Of a stretch of 64,000 bases of DNA, positions 11,551 through 23,738 are shown in pieces. Origin of the DNA: Cenococcum geophilum 1.58 (lineage: Eukaryota > Ascomycota > Dothideomycetes > Gloniales > Gloniaceae); contig KV748253.1 of assembly GCA_001692895.1 (NCBI GenBank), positions 303,434 to 367,433 of the forward strand. Direction: 5' to 3'. The number at the start of each line of letters is the position of its first letter. The stretch's first letter is position 1. The notes beneath the pieces are model-generated. The model was not told the origin of the DNA. It ran no database searches and worked only from the letters and a program-made list of their open reading frames with translations. A program made the position numbers and the translations under genes.

Positions 11551-12760
11551 TTTTTTGTTTTTTTTTTATCCGTTGTATTATACTACGTACAATACTGCGC
11601 ATGCAGCCTCTAGGCTATGGCGCTATAGTCCTATATACATAAATCCTTCTAAGGCAGCTTAACATGCACTAGTAACTAAGTGGACACTCCGGCCCGGTTT
11701 TAAAATGCTAGGGGAGCTCTAGCTGCTGGTGTTTTTTCGTTCTAGTATTTTGCTTACTAATATCTAGTTTCGCACCAAGGAAATCCTGGCTCTTTTATCT
11801 ATTTCTGCCGTATTCTGCCGTTCCTAGAGTAGAAAAAGCGCTCTAAAAGGTGGATTTTAAGACTGTTTTGCGTATAAGAACTAAAGGCGCACATAGTTTG
11901 CCAGCTTGAAGACAACTACCAGTTATTCCTATACGACTTTTTATCCTGTACCCTATTTCTCCTCCTTGCTAAAGAAAAGGGTAGGGAATTAGTAATTAGT
12001 AGGTACTCTCCCCAAAAGTAACCTACTAATCCTAGATTTACGTTTTAGAAAACGGGTATTTTATAAGGGCGAACCTCGTTACATAAACCCACTCCCATAG
12101 GAAAATTTTTACGAGGTTGTCTGTATAGGGTATAAACACCAATTCGCCTATACACTTTATATTTTACGTGCTAAAGTAACACGGGCCGGCCCCCCTCCCC
12201 TCTCCCCCCTGCTGTAGCTACCCTATCTGCGCATCTGCGGTACGCCTATAGTGCGGTGTTGTATGGTATATTGTAGCGGTAGTGGTAGTGGTTGCGGTTG
12301 TGGTAGAGGTCGTCTGCAGCCTGATGGCTGTAGACAGGTTGCGGAGGTCGTCTGTAGCTTGATGGCTGTAGACAGGTTGCGGAGGTCGTCTGCAGCCTGA
12401 TGGCTGTAGACAGGTTGCGGAGGTCGTCTGCAGCTTGATGGCTGTAGACAGGTTGTGGTAGAGGTTGTCTGCAGCTTGATGGCTGTAGACAGGTTGCGGA
12501 GGTCGTCTGCAGCCTGATGGCTGTAGACAGGTTGCGGAGGTCGTCTGCAGCCTGATGGCTGTGGACAGGTTGTGGTGGAGGTCGTCTGCAGCGCGATGGC
12601 TGTAGACTGGTTGCGGAGGTCGTCTGCAGCGTAATGGCTGTAGACTGGTTGTAGTAGAGGTTGTGATGTGTCTGGTATTTGGCGTCTGGTGACGTGTCCG
12701 TAGGGGCTATATAGCCAGGAGCGTCCTAGCGACGACGACGGAGGAGCGAAGGGGGAGACC
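11551..12760 (-). mobile_element. Unknown poly(A)-tailed retroelement, 1.2 kb, with minisatellite
   Basis: GTCGTATAGTT occurs at 11540-11550 and again at 12761-12771, an 11-bp target duplication. In minus orientation the element ends in an A-rich tail (seen as T runs at 11551-11567) directly before that duplication, the signature of target-primed, LINE-driven retrotransposition. Skipping it restores a continuous Gypsy reverse-transcriptase frame. I see no endonuclease or reverse-transcriptase motif, so it is non-autonomous. Its GC content is higher than that of its surroundings and CpG survives, so it is younger or was spared RIP. The 12307-12658 part is a 38-bp tandem array. Confidence 0.75.
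12307..12658 (+). repeat. 38-bp minisatellite, nine units, hairpin-forming
   Basis: Nine units of 38 bp (two are 41 bp) begin AGGTCGTCTGCAGCCTGATG. Within each unit GTCTGCAGCC and GGCTGTAGAC are complementary around a TGAT loop, giving a 10-bp stem with one G-T wobble. The wobble is a G-U pair only in a plus-strand transcript. Units differ mainly at the stem-loop junction (CCTGAT, CTTGAT, GCGAT, GTAAT). Confidence 0.85.
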
Positions 12761-14539
12761 GTCGTATAGTTAGTAAGGCGGAAGCATATTAGACGCTGCC
12801 TTAAAGAATACGTCCTTAAATTTCTAGTATTAATAGGATAGTTTCTATTCTACCAGTTCCTTATCTATAAGCTCGCTTTCCTATCTACTAAGCTTGCTTT
12901 CCTTTTTTTTAATTATTCAATTAATTTTATATAAGCTAGTAGTAAAGGTAATAGTATTGGGTTAGACTAAGTTCTAGTAAATCCTACAGCGTCAATACAG
13001 TAGATATTAACTAGGGGGAGGTCCATAGGTTTTTTTATAAACTTTTATTAGATCGTATTTTATAGTATAGGGTTTATAGTCTTCCTTAGCTCCTATTTTA
13101 TTTTCTATAAATTGTCCTTCTGGTTTATTAGTTTAGTATAATATCTAGGGTTCCTAGTCTTCTTTTATAGCTGTATAGGGCCTAAGTTCTCTATAGGGGA
13201 CTTAGCTAGGTTACTACTAACTTCTTAGGTCTTTAGTGCGGGTGGCGTAATATATATAATTTAGGGGCAGCGTTATATATAGATCCGTTACAGATTAAGC
13301 TATATATCTTTCTTAAAGGCCTAGTCCCTATATATAATATTAGCCTAGTAACTAGTATTAATTTAGGGCTGTATAAGGATTTCTATTATAATACTAATTT
13401 CTTTTATAAAGGAAGGGGTTAGGGGTAGGGTTTTAGGCTAGATAAGCTATCTACTCTATATATTAAGCTATAAGCCTAAATAGGCTAGCTATTTTCTCCC
13501 TAAGATTATATTATAGCTTCCTAGGTCTATAATAAGAAAGGGAATATTATACTACCTTTATCCGTTAACTTAGAGGTAAATTTACAAGATAGTCGTAATA
13601 GGTAGCCCTATTTGTCCGTTATACCCATAAATAGAAATTAGTTTAGGTAGTTCTTTAAAGGGTATATTTAAAGGGTTAGCCAGCTTTATAGCGCACTAAG
13701 TATCTATTAAGGTAAAGGTATTTACTCTAGAGTTAGCTAAAGTAGAGGGTTAAACTTAATATCTATTACGGAATAAAGTATAAGGGATAGTATAGCTTTA
13801 TCTACTAACTAGTTAACCCAGATTAATATATAATATATTAATCCCTTTTAACCCTAGAGAGGAGTTTTTCTTTAAAGTTCCTCCTTTTCTAACTTTGTAC
13901 CGTCTTCCTAAATTAATAAAACCTTATTTACTTTTACCTTTATTAGGTAGTCCCTTATATAGTAGCCTTTTTAACTATATAAAAAGTAAGCTCCTTAATT
14001 ACTAAGGGCCTATATATAGGGATTATTATATATAAGCTAGGTGTGCACTAAACTTATAGTAGAACTAGCTGCACAGCTTCTTGTTAGATTAACTATAGGC
14101 TATATAGCTAGTACCGTAGGAGTTATGGGTTATAATAGGGCATTACGGGCCGTTTTTATATTATTTATGGTCTAATTTAGGGGGTTTTAGGCTTTTAGCC
14201 GCTTAGTACATGCCTTAATTTAATAAAGGCCTTAGTTAATAGCCAGACATTAGTTTATAAGCTCCTTTAATATCTATATAGTAGTGAAAATAGGTAGTAC
14301 AGCCCGTTGAAGGTCTAGGGTAAGCTTATTAAAGAGGTCTAGCAATAGGTCTTTCTGGGGAATTTAGGCCTAGCTAGCTAAGTGTAAAAAGCGGGTCTAA
14401 AAGGCTAAGAAGGTCTCCATTATTTTTATATTTAGGCTTTTATAGTTAAGGCGAGCGTTTTATACCTTAAAGGAGTCCTTATAAATAGAAGATAAAGGGG
14501 TCTGCTAAGTCCTTAGTGTATTACGGTTATAAGTGCGTT
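12761..14539 (-). pseudogene. Minus-strand Gypsy relic, segment 3: N-terminal pol and probable gag
   Basis: At 12772-12810 the minus strand gives an EASNTLPP-like block, the segment that precedes the reverse transcriptase in Ty3/Gypsy polyproteins. It joins directly to the YDYKIKIE-like block at 11545 when the inserted element is skipped. Higher coordinates should be protease and gag, but I could not find a protease DTGA/DSGA motif or a zinc knuckle with confidence. The right limit and the 5' LTR are not resolved. Confidence 0.5.
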
Positions 14540-14661
14540 ATTAGGTAACGACAAGGGGCAATAAATATATATATATTGGTTACCGAGCCCATTAAACCAT
14601 TCGGTTCAACACTGTACCTTTTTAGCTAGTTGCGCTTATTTGGCTTAGTGGGCGATCGTTA
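14540..14661 (-). mobile_element. Second copy of the 127-bp MITE
   Basis: The reverse complement of this stretch matches 9168-9294 along its length, including the GATCGCC..CTAAGCCAAATAA start and the CGTTACCTAATA end. Differences are mostly transitions. TA lies next to both ends. Confidence 0.65.
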
Positions 14662-15524
14662 TATACGTCTAGGCGTCCCTACCGGTACGGCTAAAGATAT
14701 AGTCCATTCTAGCTTAGGGGGTAGAAAGTAGTTAGTATTAACTTTAAGCTTATCCCATAATTGGAGCTTTTAGTTATTAAATATAGGGTCTATTCCATCC
14801 GTAAGTAATAGGGGGTCTGCGACCTTTGCTAACTGTAATAGTGCTATATAGGTCTTAGAGGATCTATTAAGGCGGTAGAATAAGGCCTATAAAACTATAG
14901 TAAGTCTCTAAGTGTCTAATAATGACTTATTATTAGATATAGGGTTATCTCTAGCTTTAAGCAGCTCTCGTAGTGGTTTAATTTTAGTATTAGCTGCCGT
15001 AGGCTCTGCTTGAAGGGCCTAGAAAGTAATTGTTTTATTAGAGGTATTTAAGGGTCTTACAGCTACTTTACCGGCTGCTATATTTCTTAGTATAGTAGTA
15101 GGGGTTAGGTAATTCCGGGTAATTTCTTTAGGGGTTCTAGTCTATATATATCTAGTTCTTAAGGTTCTATTTGTATTCTTTTTATTATATTATATATGTC
15201 CTTTTAGTTTTATCCTTTCCTTAGGGTCCTATTCTATTCTTGTCCTATTTATAGTCTATAAATATATTTAAGTTCCTTCTTAGAAAGAAGAGTAGTAATA
15301 AGCTTTAGATAATATTAGCGACTTAGTTAATTAAGGCATAAGCATAGTAAGAGGGACGCGCAAGCTTATATAATTAGATTGTCTATAAACAAGGATCTAA
15401 AGCTAGAGAAAGGAAAGGAGAAGAAGGGTAGCGCCGCTTGAGGTTTTATGTGGTCCTTAAGTTACGTAGGCTTACGTGACTTTGCGTCTACTATAACGTC
15501 TACTATAATCCACCGTTTTCCACC
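14662..15524. other. Unresolved repeat-derived sequence
   Basis: This is AT-rich, stop-filled sequence between the Gypsy relic and the LINE relic. A less damaged part (about 15360-15530) keeps CpG sites and short purine runs and may contain the missing 5' LTR of the Gypsy relic. I found no matching LTR partner in the window. Confidence 0.3.
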
Positions 15525-15919
15525 GGCGCTGTAATAACTACTCCGTTTATAATTAAAGGAAAAATAGTTATACTAGGATATATAGCCAAAATCTAGGGGT
15601 AATTATAGATATAGAGCTTTAGTATAAGTAATATATTATAAAAGCAGCCACTAAGGGCCTTATCGCAGCTATGGCACTAAAGAGACTTTAGATAGTATCC
15701 CCTTTAAGTATAAAATAGCTATTTAGGGTAATAATAGCGCTAGTAGTAGACTACGCCTTAAATATCTAGATGTACGCCTATAGGGGTTCCGCTATAGCTA
15801 TAATAAATAGGGTATAAAGAATTAGAGCGTAGGCAATTATAGAAACTTTCTATATAATAGCTATAGTTATTAGGGAGGCTAAAGTAAGTATATAGTTAGT
15901 ATGTAAGTAGTATTTAAAG
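15525..15919 (+). pseudogene. Tad1-type LINE relic 1, segment 1: end of reverse transcriptase
   Basis: The plus strand reads, through stops, an IKGKIV..KILGVIID block, then an AATKGLIAAMALKRL block and a VVDYALNI.MYA block. These are the conserved C-terminal reverse-transcriptase/thumb segments of fungal Tad1-clade LINEs. Stops replace Trp and Gln. The relic is interrupted at 15919 by a Gypsy element and resumes at 22283. It appears 5'-truncated, because the upstream palm motifs are absent. Confidence 0.75.
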
Positions 15920-16112
15920 TGTTATGGGACGGGGGCAGTGGCTATAAAGCGTATGTATTTGAGGAGTCTACAAGACGTTACGCGATCGATCGTAAGGGTC
16001 GAGGGCGTAAGGAGGTGATATACCTACGCGTAGCTGATATAAGCTATACGCGAGGTGTACACAAGAGCACAGGGCTCTCCTATAGAGGCCCCTACGGTAG
16101 GGTTCCGTAATA
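15920..16112 (-). repeat. 3' LTR of the minus-strand Gypsy element
   Basis: It is 193 bp long. It starts TGTTATGGGAC and ends GTAATA, where the partner ends GTGACA. A short open frame across it is an LTR by-product. Confidence 0.9.
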
Positions 16113-17023
16113 CTACCCCCCCCTTTTATAAAGGCGGAGCTCCGGCAACGCTGTGGTTACTATATATATATAAAAGGGACACTTAAGGTATAGAAAAGAA
16201 GAAAAGGGGGGTATTACTAAAGGCTTAAAATAATGTTATATAATAGGGCTTGGCATCTAAAAATCTAACTAATTAGATAACTTTAACCGCTGGTTAAAGT
16301 TCCTAGACATCTTAACGATATTCCAGTTATATAATTGCACTCTACCGTAATTTAACGGCAATTTAATAGCAATTTGCCCTTACGTGGTAATATATAACGG
16401 TTTAACTCTATAAGGGCTCCTATAGAGGATTAGGTATAAAGTCTCTGCTTAGGCCCAGTTTCTATAGGTTTGCGTAGTAAAAGTCGCTAACTAAATCCTT
16501 TACATTTTTAAAGTCTTCCTATAGTTGCCATTCTGGCTAATCTATATTAAATCCTGTGTATATAGCTCTATAGTAAAGCCATTGTCCTCTACCTTTGCTA
16601 AAGTATTTAGAGTTAATAATTTATTTAACGGTCCACTCCTTATAGTTCTTATCTTTATTCTTATTTCGGATTAGTACTAATAGGGGTTTAGGCTATATCT
16701 GCCCTAGTAAGGGGTTGGGCTAATAGAGGTATAATAGCTATAGGTAAAATACAGGCTATATCCTATAGGTAGCTAAGGTAAGTAGGAGTTCTAGCTTATA
16801 TATAGCTCCCCTATTAATAACTTATTTAATTAGATAGGGGCTAAGGTTTTTATAATTAAGTAACTTTATAGGCCTCTATATAGAGATATTACGTGCATCT
16901 AGCCATACCTAGTCGCTAACACGTATCTCCGGTGGTAGCGTTCTATAACAGTTAGCGAAGTAGGCCTACTTTACTTAAGCCTAGGCCATTTCTCCCTTAC
17001 AGTAGTTAAGTAGATTTTTTATA

Positions 17024-17110
17024 NNGTCTNNATNCTNGTNNGNAAGTANNATNTTAAGGCGTTTTNTATATAGNAGTTTCTTATTAATAGGTTCTNGTNG
17101 CTCTATNCNN
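17024..17110. other. Cluster of ambiguous bases
   Basis: N bases are scattered in the integrase-side region of the Gypsy element. Similar clusters lie at 17908-17943, 18716-18732, 32169-32221 and 43986-43994. They probably mark collapsed or mixed repeat copies in the assembly. Confidence 0.8.
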
Positions 17111-20100
17111 GATTAGGGGTAATAACCCTTATTCGCGAAGAACGGGGTAAGTCCTATAGTAGTTAAGATATAGTTATTCGCTGCGAATTTACCTAGTAGG
17201 AGGTAATCTACCTAGTTATCTTAACTATAGGCGACTACCTATTATAGGTACGCTTTTATACTAGCATTAGCATTTTCTGGTTACCTAGTAGTTTTATAGT
17301 AGAAGGATATAGATATCTTAACGGAGATGCTAAGGCGTTAGTAGATTCGTCTCTATATATTGGAGTTAAATTATATGCCTCGGTTGGACGTAATTAAGTT
17401 AGGTAACCTATATAGTCAGTAGACTTTGTAAAAGAAGGCGTTAGTAACGTTGCTAACGGCTACGCCTTTAGTTGGGACGTAGTGGCGCTCTTTTATAAGT
17501 TGGTATATTATTATAAGGATATTCTTATAGGTACGGCCGTGTTATTTATAGGGTAGTAGGTTAATAACGAAATCTATAGCGATATCTGCCTATTGTTATA
17601 TAGGTACTAATAGAGGGTGTAGTAGTCCTTAGTACTTTGTATTAAAGGCCTTAGTGCGCTTATAACCATAGCAGGCGCCTATAAAGCGTTTAACTAAGTC
17701 TATTATTTTTGGCCAGAAGTAGTATCGGCTAAGAAGCTTGTAGGTTCCTCCTCTGCCTAGGTAGCCGCTTAATTAGAGGTCGTGGGCTATTTGGATTAGT
17801 TGCCGTTATAGATTTTCTAAGTTAGGGATAAATAGGCGGCCTCTATAATAGAGCCTATTCTCTTTTACTTTTAAGGCTACTATATTAATCTAGCCTAAGC
17901 TTTAGAGNTTAGTAGGTAGNNTATAGGCGCTAGCGGTCTTTNNNGTAATAAGTTAATATAGTAATAGGTTAATAAAGGCGTTATATACCGTAGTAATAAG
18001 CTTATTAATTTCGGGAGGTAACTTTAGTTCTATAGTATAAGGCTAGGGTACAGTTAGCTCTATTATAGGTAGTATACCTAGGGCCAAATTTTATGCTTTT
18101 AGGATTGTCTATTGTTAGAACTAATTATAGGGGTTATTTTTAGACTAAGGAAGGTCTTGCAAGCGGCGTATTAGGCTATTAGGTTTAGTACCTTATACTC
18201 CTAGTCTATATGCAATTTTAAAGTTAAAACTAGAGAGGAACTTATTCCAACATGCTTGGCGTTAGTTTAGCTACTTTATAGTTATAAAGTACTTAAGGTT
18301 GCGATGGTCTATAAGGACTTTAGTTAGCTAGTTAAGCTCTACTAAGGAGAGTTCTAGTTAGAATTCTTTAAACGCTTATATAATTATAAGGAGTTCTTTA
18401 TTATAGATCTTATAGTTATACTCTTATAGTGTAAGCTTAGACAAGTAGAATGTAACTAGGTAAAGGAGACCGTTATTACCTATTTAGGAGAGGATGCCTG
18501 CGTTAACGTGGTCTAAGGAGTCGGTTTTAAGGTAGAGTTATTATCCTAGTGTAAAGTAAGCTAGAATAGGTGCTTTAGTAAAGGCATTTTTAAGGTCTTA
18601 GAACGCCTTCTTATATTTAGGCGTCTAGGTAAAGCGTAGGTACGTTTTTCTTCCTTTTATAGAAAGGCCCTTTGTTTATATTATTGCTATAAGTAGTGCT
18701 ACTACGCCTAAGAAGNTNTATATAAATTTCNNATAGAAGTTAGCGAAACTAAGGAAGGCTTATACGTCCTTAATGCAGTTAGGGGCTTGCTATTTAGTAA
18801 TTATATATACCTTTTTAGGGTCCATACGGACACCCTTAGTAGTAATAATTAGTTTAAGGTATTTTACTTCTGTAACTAAGAATTCGCATTTCTTTAAATT
18901 AATATAAAGTCCTACGTCCCTAAGGGGCTATAGGACCTTTTAAACGTATTTAGTATGCTTAGAGGGGTTATTACTATAAATAAGTATATCGTCTAGGTAC
19001 GCAGAGCAGAAGTTATTAAGGTAGTCCTGTAAGGCGTTATTAATATAGCTTTAGAAGGTGCCTGGGCTATTATATACGCCAAAGGGTATAATAGTATATT
19101 TAAATTAGCCGAAGCGTAATGCGAATGTGGTTTTTTATTTATTACCTTCCCGTATTCGGAGATAGTTAAAGGCGGCGATAATATTAAGCTTAGTATAGAT
19201 TTTGGCTTAACTAAGCCGCTTAAGGGTCTTACGTATAAGCGGTACTAGGTATCGGTTTTTAATTATAATAGCGTTAAGTCCTCTATAGTTAACGTAGAAT
19301 TAAATACCTCCTCTTAGCTTCTTAGCGAGAAGGATAGGGGTAGCTGCTAATAATATGCTGGGACGAATAAATCCTTTATTAAGGTGCTTATTAATATACT
19401 TTTTTATAACTAGAAGTTTGTCTTTTAATATTAAGTAGGGTCTCTTATAAGGTAATAATTTTCCTTATTTAATATTAATGGTATAGTTATTAGGTTAATA
19501 TGGGGGAGTATATCTACGCTCTTTTATAAGCATATATCGGTAAAGTTATAGTACCTCTTAGGGAGGAACTTGCGGAGTTCTTTGTTAGTAAGTCCTTTTT
19601 TAAGCTTTATAAACTTCTTAAAGTCTAAAGGTAAAAGTCCGTAGAGTTTTATAGGGGCGTTATCTTTTAGAAGGTCGACTATGTCTATCCTGTTACTATA
19701 AAGGACGTAGTCCTATTTATTATTAAGCTTATATAGTTATAATTAGGAAGCTATAGTAATAGTTTAACCTTTCTTATATACTATACGGTAGAAGGCCAGG
19801 GCACTTATATAGTAGTAGTTGGTTATAGGTAGAATAATAAGGGGTTCCTTAGGTTAATATCCTAGGGAGTAAATAGAGGCGGCTAGGCTATGCCCTAGGT
19901 AAGTCTCTCTACAGTATTTAGAGTTAAAGGTTACTTCTTTCTTCTTCTAGTTAATGGCGGGGTTATATTATTTAAGCTAGTTTATTCTAAGAATAATAGG
20001 GTAGTTAGTAAGTAGTATAATATAGGCCTAAAGTTCTTCCTAGTGCCTATTTATATCTAGGTAGAGTTGTGCTATATAGGTAATATTCTATACGGTATAA

Positions 20101-22089
20101 TTACTATTAACAAGTTATAGGGCGCAGGCTTTAGTAAGGGGTAAGGTAGGTAGGTTATAAGTATATATAAATTAGGTATCTATAAATTTATTAGTAGCTC
20201 TATAATTAATTATAGAACGGCTTTTATATTATTTTTTAGCAGTAGTTTCTATTATAGGTAAAACTATTTACTTCCGTTTATTTATCTTTATAGAGTTATT
20301 TATTAAGTAAGCTAATATATAGATCCCTCTGTCGTTAGGGTATCCTAACCTACAACTTAGGGCTAGGACTTAGCGTTTTCTATTTCCGTATCTAACTCTA
20401 TCGCTATTACTACGTCTTTATCTTATATAGTAGTGGCGCGTAGCAATATATTTAGTGTTTAGGGTATTAAGTTAGGTATTAGGCGGCGGCTACTGAACCT
20501 AGCTATTAGGCAGTTTAGGTTATCGCGATAATAGCCTTCTTAATGGTATTTATAGCAGCGTCCTAGTTTCTAGAGTAGCTCGCGCTCTCTCTCTAGGAGT
20601 TTTTATAGGAAGGTTAGTATAGAGAAATTAATATTAGTTCTGGTAGTACTTAAGGTAGTAAGTATTAGTGGCTTAGTATATATAGGTTTAGTAGGCCTAG
20701 GGGGCTTCTATAGAGAGGTCTTTAGGTAAGAGTTAGTAGTAGCAATCTAATTTAGTCGTTATTTAATCTTCTATAGAGCTGCTACCATATTATAAACATT
20801 ATTATAGTTATAGCTGGCGGCTGCGTAACTAAGGCGATAAGTAACTTTTTTAAGGAGGTTCTTTTAGTCTTTAGTATTATCTTAGGTAAGGGCTTTAGTG
20901 TATTCCTAGAATTTAATATAAAATTTATTAAATAATTCAGTAGGGCTTATCATTAGGGCATGTAGTTTAGCTTAGTTAGTAGCTAGTAGGTTATAGTCGC
21001 GGTATATTAGGTTAAGATTATTAAGGACTTCTTAATAGGACTACTACTTCTAGGGGCTATTAGTCTCCTATTAGGCGAAGAGTTTATTAAACAGTATACC
21101 CTTTATTTGCCCGATAATATAGCTAATCTTAGTGTCTTCCGTAGGAAAAAGGCAGGTGCTCTAAGTTAGTTTCTTATAGATTTATATTTTCTAGTAGCTG
21201 TATTCCTTATAGTCTCCTTAAAAGACTAGGGGATTAGGGTAGCGTGCATTAGACCCTATAGTAGCAGTTTAGGTCCAATTATTATAGCTTTTATTATCGC
21301 TACTTTAGTAGGGGTTCTTATTAGGTAAAGCTGCTTAGCGCTGGCCCTTTATTAAGTATTAAGTAGGTGAAGTTGCCGGGGGTATAAAGACTTAGGTGGC
21401 GTTATATATAGTAAAGAGGTGTCTAGTATTATTATAAATATGCTTATTAAGCTAAGGTTATAGGTATTTAATTATGCCTTCTTTTTTAGTAACTGTAGCA
21501 ATTAGTATAATCTTAGCCTTCTTTAACTGTTAGACGTCGCGTTTAGACATATAGAGGTTATCTTTAGTTTCTTAATGTATATTATTAGCGAGCGCCTTAT
21601 AAGCTTATAGGTCTTGGATAATATTATAATCTTAGGTAATACACATCTCGGCTTATATAAGCTTTAGGTAGTAGTTCTATAAAAGGCGGTAGTATTTATT
21701 AGGGTCTTATGCTACTATTTTTATAAATGTCTCAGCGTCTTATATTTTAATTTTAATAGGTAGTAGCCCTTCTGTTTACTTATCCGTAGTTATATAGTTA
21801 ATAAAAAATAAGATATTATTAGTGTCCGTTTTCTTAGGGGTTAAGGCTAAAGCTAATAAATTAAATTCTCCTGGGATTAATTGGCGTCGTAGGTTAAGTA
21901 TAGGTATTAAATTGTTCTTTAGGTTTAATATAGTAGCTAATAAGGGATATTGTCTTACTATTATGGGTTCCTTAAAAGTATAAAGTGAGGTAATTTATAA
22001 ACACGCTGCTTCTAGCAGCGCCTATAGTATTATAAAGACGTAGAATTGGTTGTAGGCTAAGCATTAGTAGTAAAAAAGGCGTAACGTAA

Positions 22090-22282
22090 TGTTATGGGAC
22101 GGGGGCAGTGGCTATAAAGCGTATGTATTTAAGGAGTCTACAAGACGTTGCGCGATCAATCGTAAGGGTCGAGGGCGTAAGGAGGTGATATACCTACGCG
22201 TAGCTGATATAAGCTGTACGTAAGGTGTATGCGAGAGCACGGGGCTCTCCTATAGAGGCCCCTGCGGTGGGGTTCCGTGACA
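22090..22282 (-). repeat. 5' LTR of the minus-strand Gypsy element
   Basis: It is 193 bp long and less RIP-altered than its partner. It ends GTGACA and is followed by the TAAAG target duplication. Confidence 0.9.
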
Positions 22283-23394
22283 TAAAGAGGGCTATTAAGC
22301 TATAGGTTAACCTCTATATGCTATATAAGATAAACCCGCTCTTAAGACTCTATATAAAGATGCTTTAGAGGTTTATATCCCTATTATAGAAGATAGCCTA
22401 TATATACTAATATATAATAATAGATAAGAAAGAGGTTATTTAACCTTATATAGTACTACTATAGGAGGACTAACTGCCTATAAGTATTAACCTAAATTAA
22501 AATAGGGTAATTAAAGCCGCTAACTTCTCCTAAGGTAAATAGATTGCAATAAGCTCGCCTAGGAGAAAAGGTATATAGGGATAGGAAGTATTATTTATAA
22601 TACCCTTAGCAATATTCTAAATAGGGAAGCTGTTATATACTTAATTATACTAGAATTAAGAGTAGAATAGAACCAATATATAGCTAAACTAATAGTAATA
22701 TTAATAGCGATAAGATACTTACCGACGGATCTATAGGGGAGATAAATTACTATATTTACTAATAATTAGGCAGTATTATTAGTGCTTAGCTAACCTAAGT
22801 GCTAGTTTAGCTAAATAAGTATTATATAGATCTATAATATAGCCTATATACTAAGGTAAAGAAGTAACCGCGTTTTTATTATATAAGTCCTAATATAAGG
22901 GGAGTTTAAACTAGGTAAGAAAGTAAAAAAAGTAATACGGCAGGCTACTATACAAGGACGTATACTATAAGGATAACAACACTAGTCTAAGGTTATAATA
23001 ATAAATACCGTAAAAGTAAGATAGTAGGGTAGGAAAATACTACTAGAAGGAGTAGGGAGGTACTTAAGAAAAATGGACATAGCGCTACCAGGTAAATATA
23101 CCCGTAGGCTATATAACTCTCTTAAGCGAGAAGAGGTAAATATATTAGCCTAGTTACGGATAGGAATAATATAACTTAAGAGATATTTATACCGGATTAA
23201 TAACTATAGATAAATAAGAGAAATAGTAAAATATTTCCTCTTTAGGTATATAAAATAGACAGCATATTAAGAGTAAATGCTGTAGTAAATAAATATAAAA
23301 AGAGGTAGCTTATCCTTCTACCTTAGGGGTAAGGCGCTATCTAACCCTAGATAGTAGATACTAAATATAGATATAGTCTAAATAATAGTAAAAT
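22283..23394 (+). pseudogene. Tad1-type LINE relic 1, segment 2: RNase H and C-terminal domain
   Basis: The frame resumes after the Gypsy insertion with a RAIKL.VNLYML block. It continues through an RNase H domain (a YIYTNNQAVLLVLS-like block at about 22750-22795) to the LINE C-terminal block LKREEANILAQLRTGM-like at 23120-23170. At 23394 it is cut by the next Gypsy element, leaving AAAAT as the target duplication. Confidence 0.8.
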
Positions 23395-23738
23395 TGTAAC
23401 GGGACTAGCCCAGTTACAGTATAAATGTCTCGGTAAAACACTCGACAGATAAATTCCGACGCTTTAACCAAATTCTGCTGAATTCTGCTAGCTTAATTAA
23501 CTTCTTCCAAGTTTTACTAGATGCATTAAATTTTACTAAAGTTAGTCGAAGACCGCGTACGCATGTGCGTACGTATTAACCACTAAGACCCCTAACTATT
23601 TAATATCTAACTCTCTTATTATTCCGTTCTTTTCTTTACGCAACGTCTTATTCTTAGCAAGAGCTATATACCCTTAGATTTAGATAGAATTTATATTATT
23701 CCTTTAAATCTTCCCTAAAGTCTCTCCGCGCCCTTATA
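23395..23738 (+). repeat. 5' LTR of the plus-strand Gypsy element
   Basis: It starts TGTAACGGGACTAGCC and is 344 bp long. Fewer transitions have accumulated here than in the 3' copy. Confidence 0.9.

Larger units (their letters stand above)
15920..22282 (-). mobile_element. Complete Ty3/Gypsy element, minus strand
   Basis: The 193-bp LTRs at 15920-16112 (3' LTR) and 22090-22282 (5' LTR) are equal in length and differ only by transitions where I compared them. The five bases TAAAG flank both sides (15915-15919 and 22283-22287), a perfect target duplication. A run of C then TTTTAT just inside the left LTR is the minus-strand polypurine tract. Minus-strand pol includes [11 protein letters not shown] at about 18984-19000, with both catalytic aspartates kept, and a KKCEFLVTEVKYL-like block. 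A gag zinc knuckle of the CX2CX4HX4C type, its second Cys decayed, lies at about 20500-20570. All frames are stopped. Ambiguous bases (N) fall at 17024-17110, 17908-17943 and 18716-18732. Confidence 0.9.

Noticed and set aside
12307..12658. CRISPR-like direct repeat array
   Set aside because: Units are contiguous without unique spacers, the organism is a eukaryote and the array lies inside a retroelement. It is a minisatellite.
15919..16110. 63-codon frame
   Set aside because: It coincides with the 193-bp LTR. The second LTR copy does not keep the frame.
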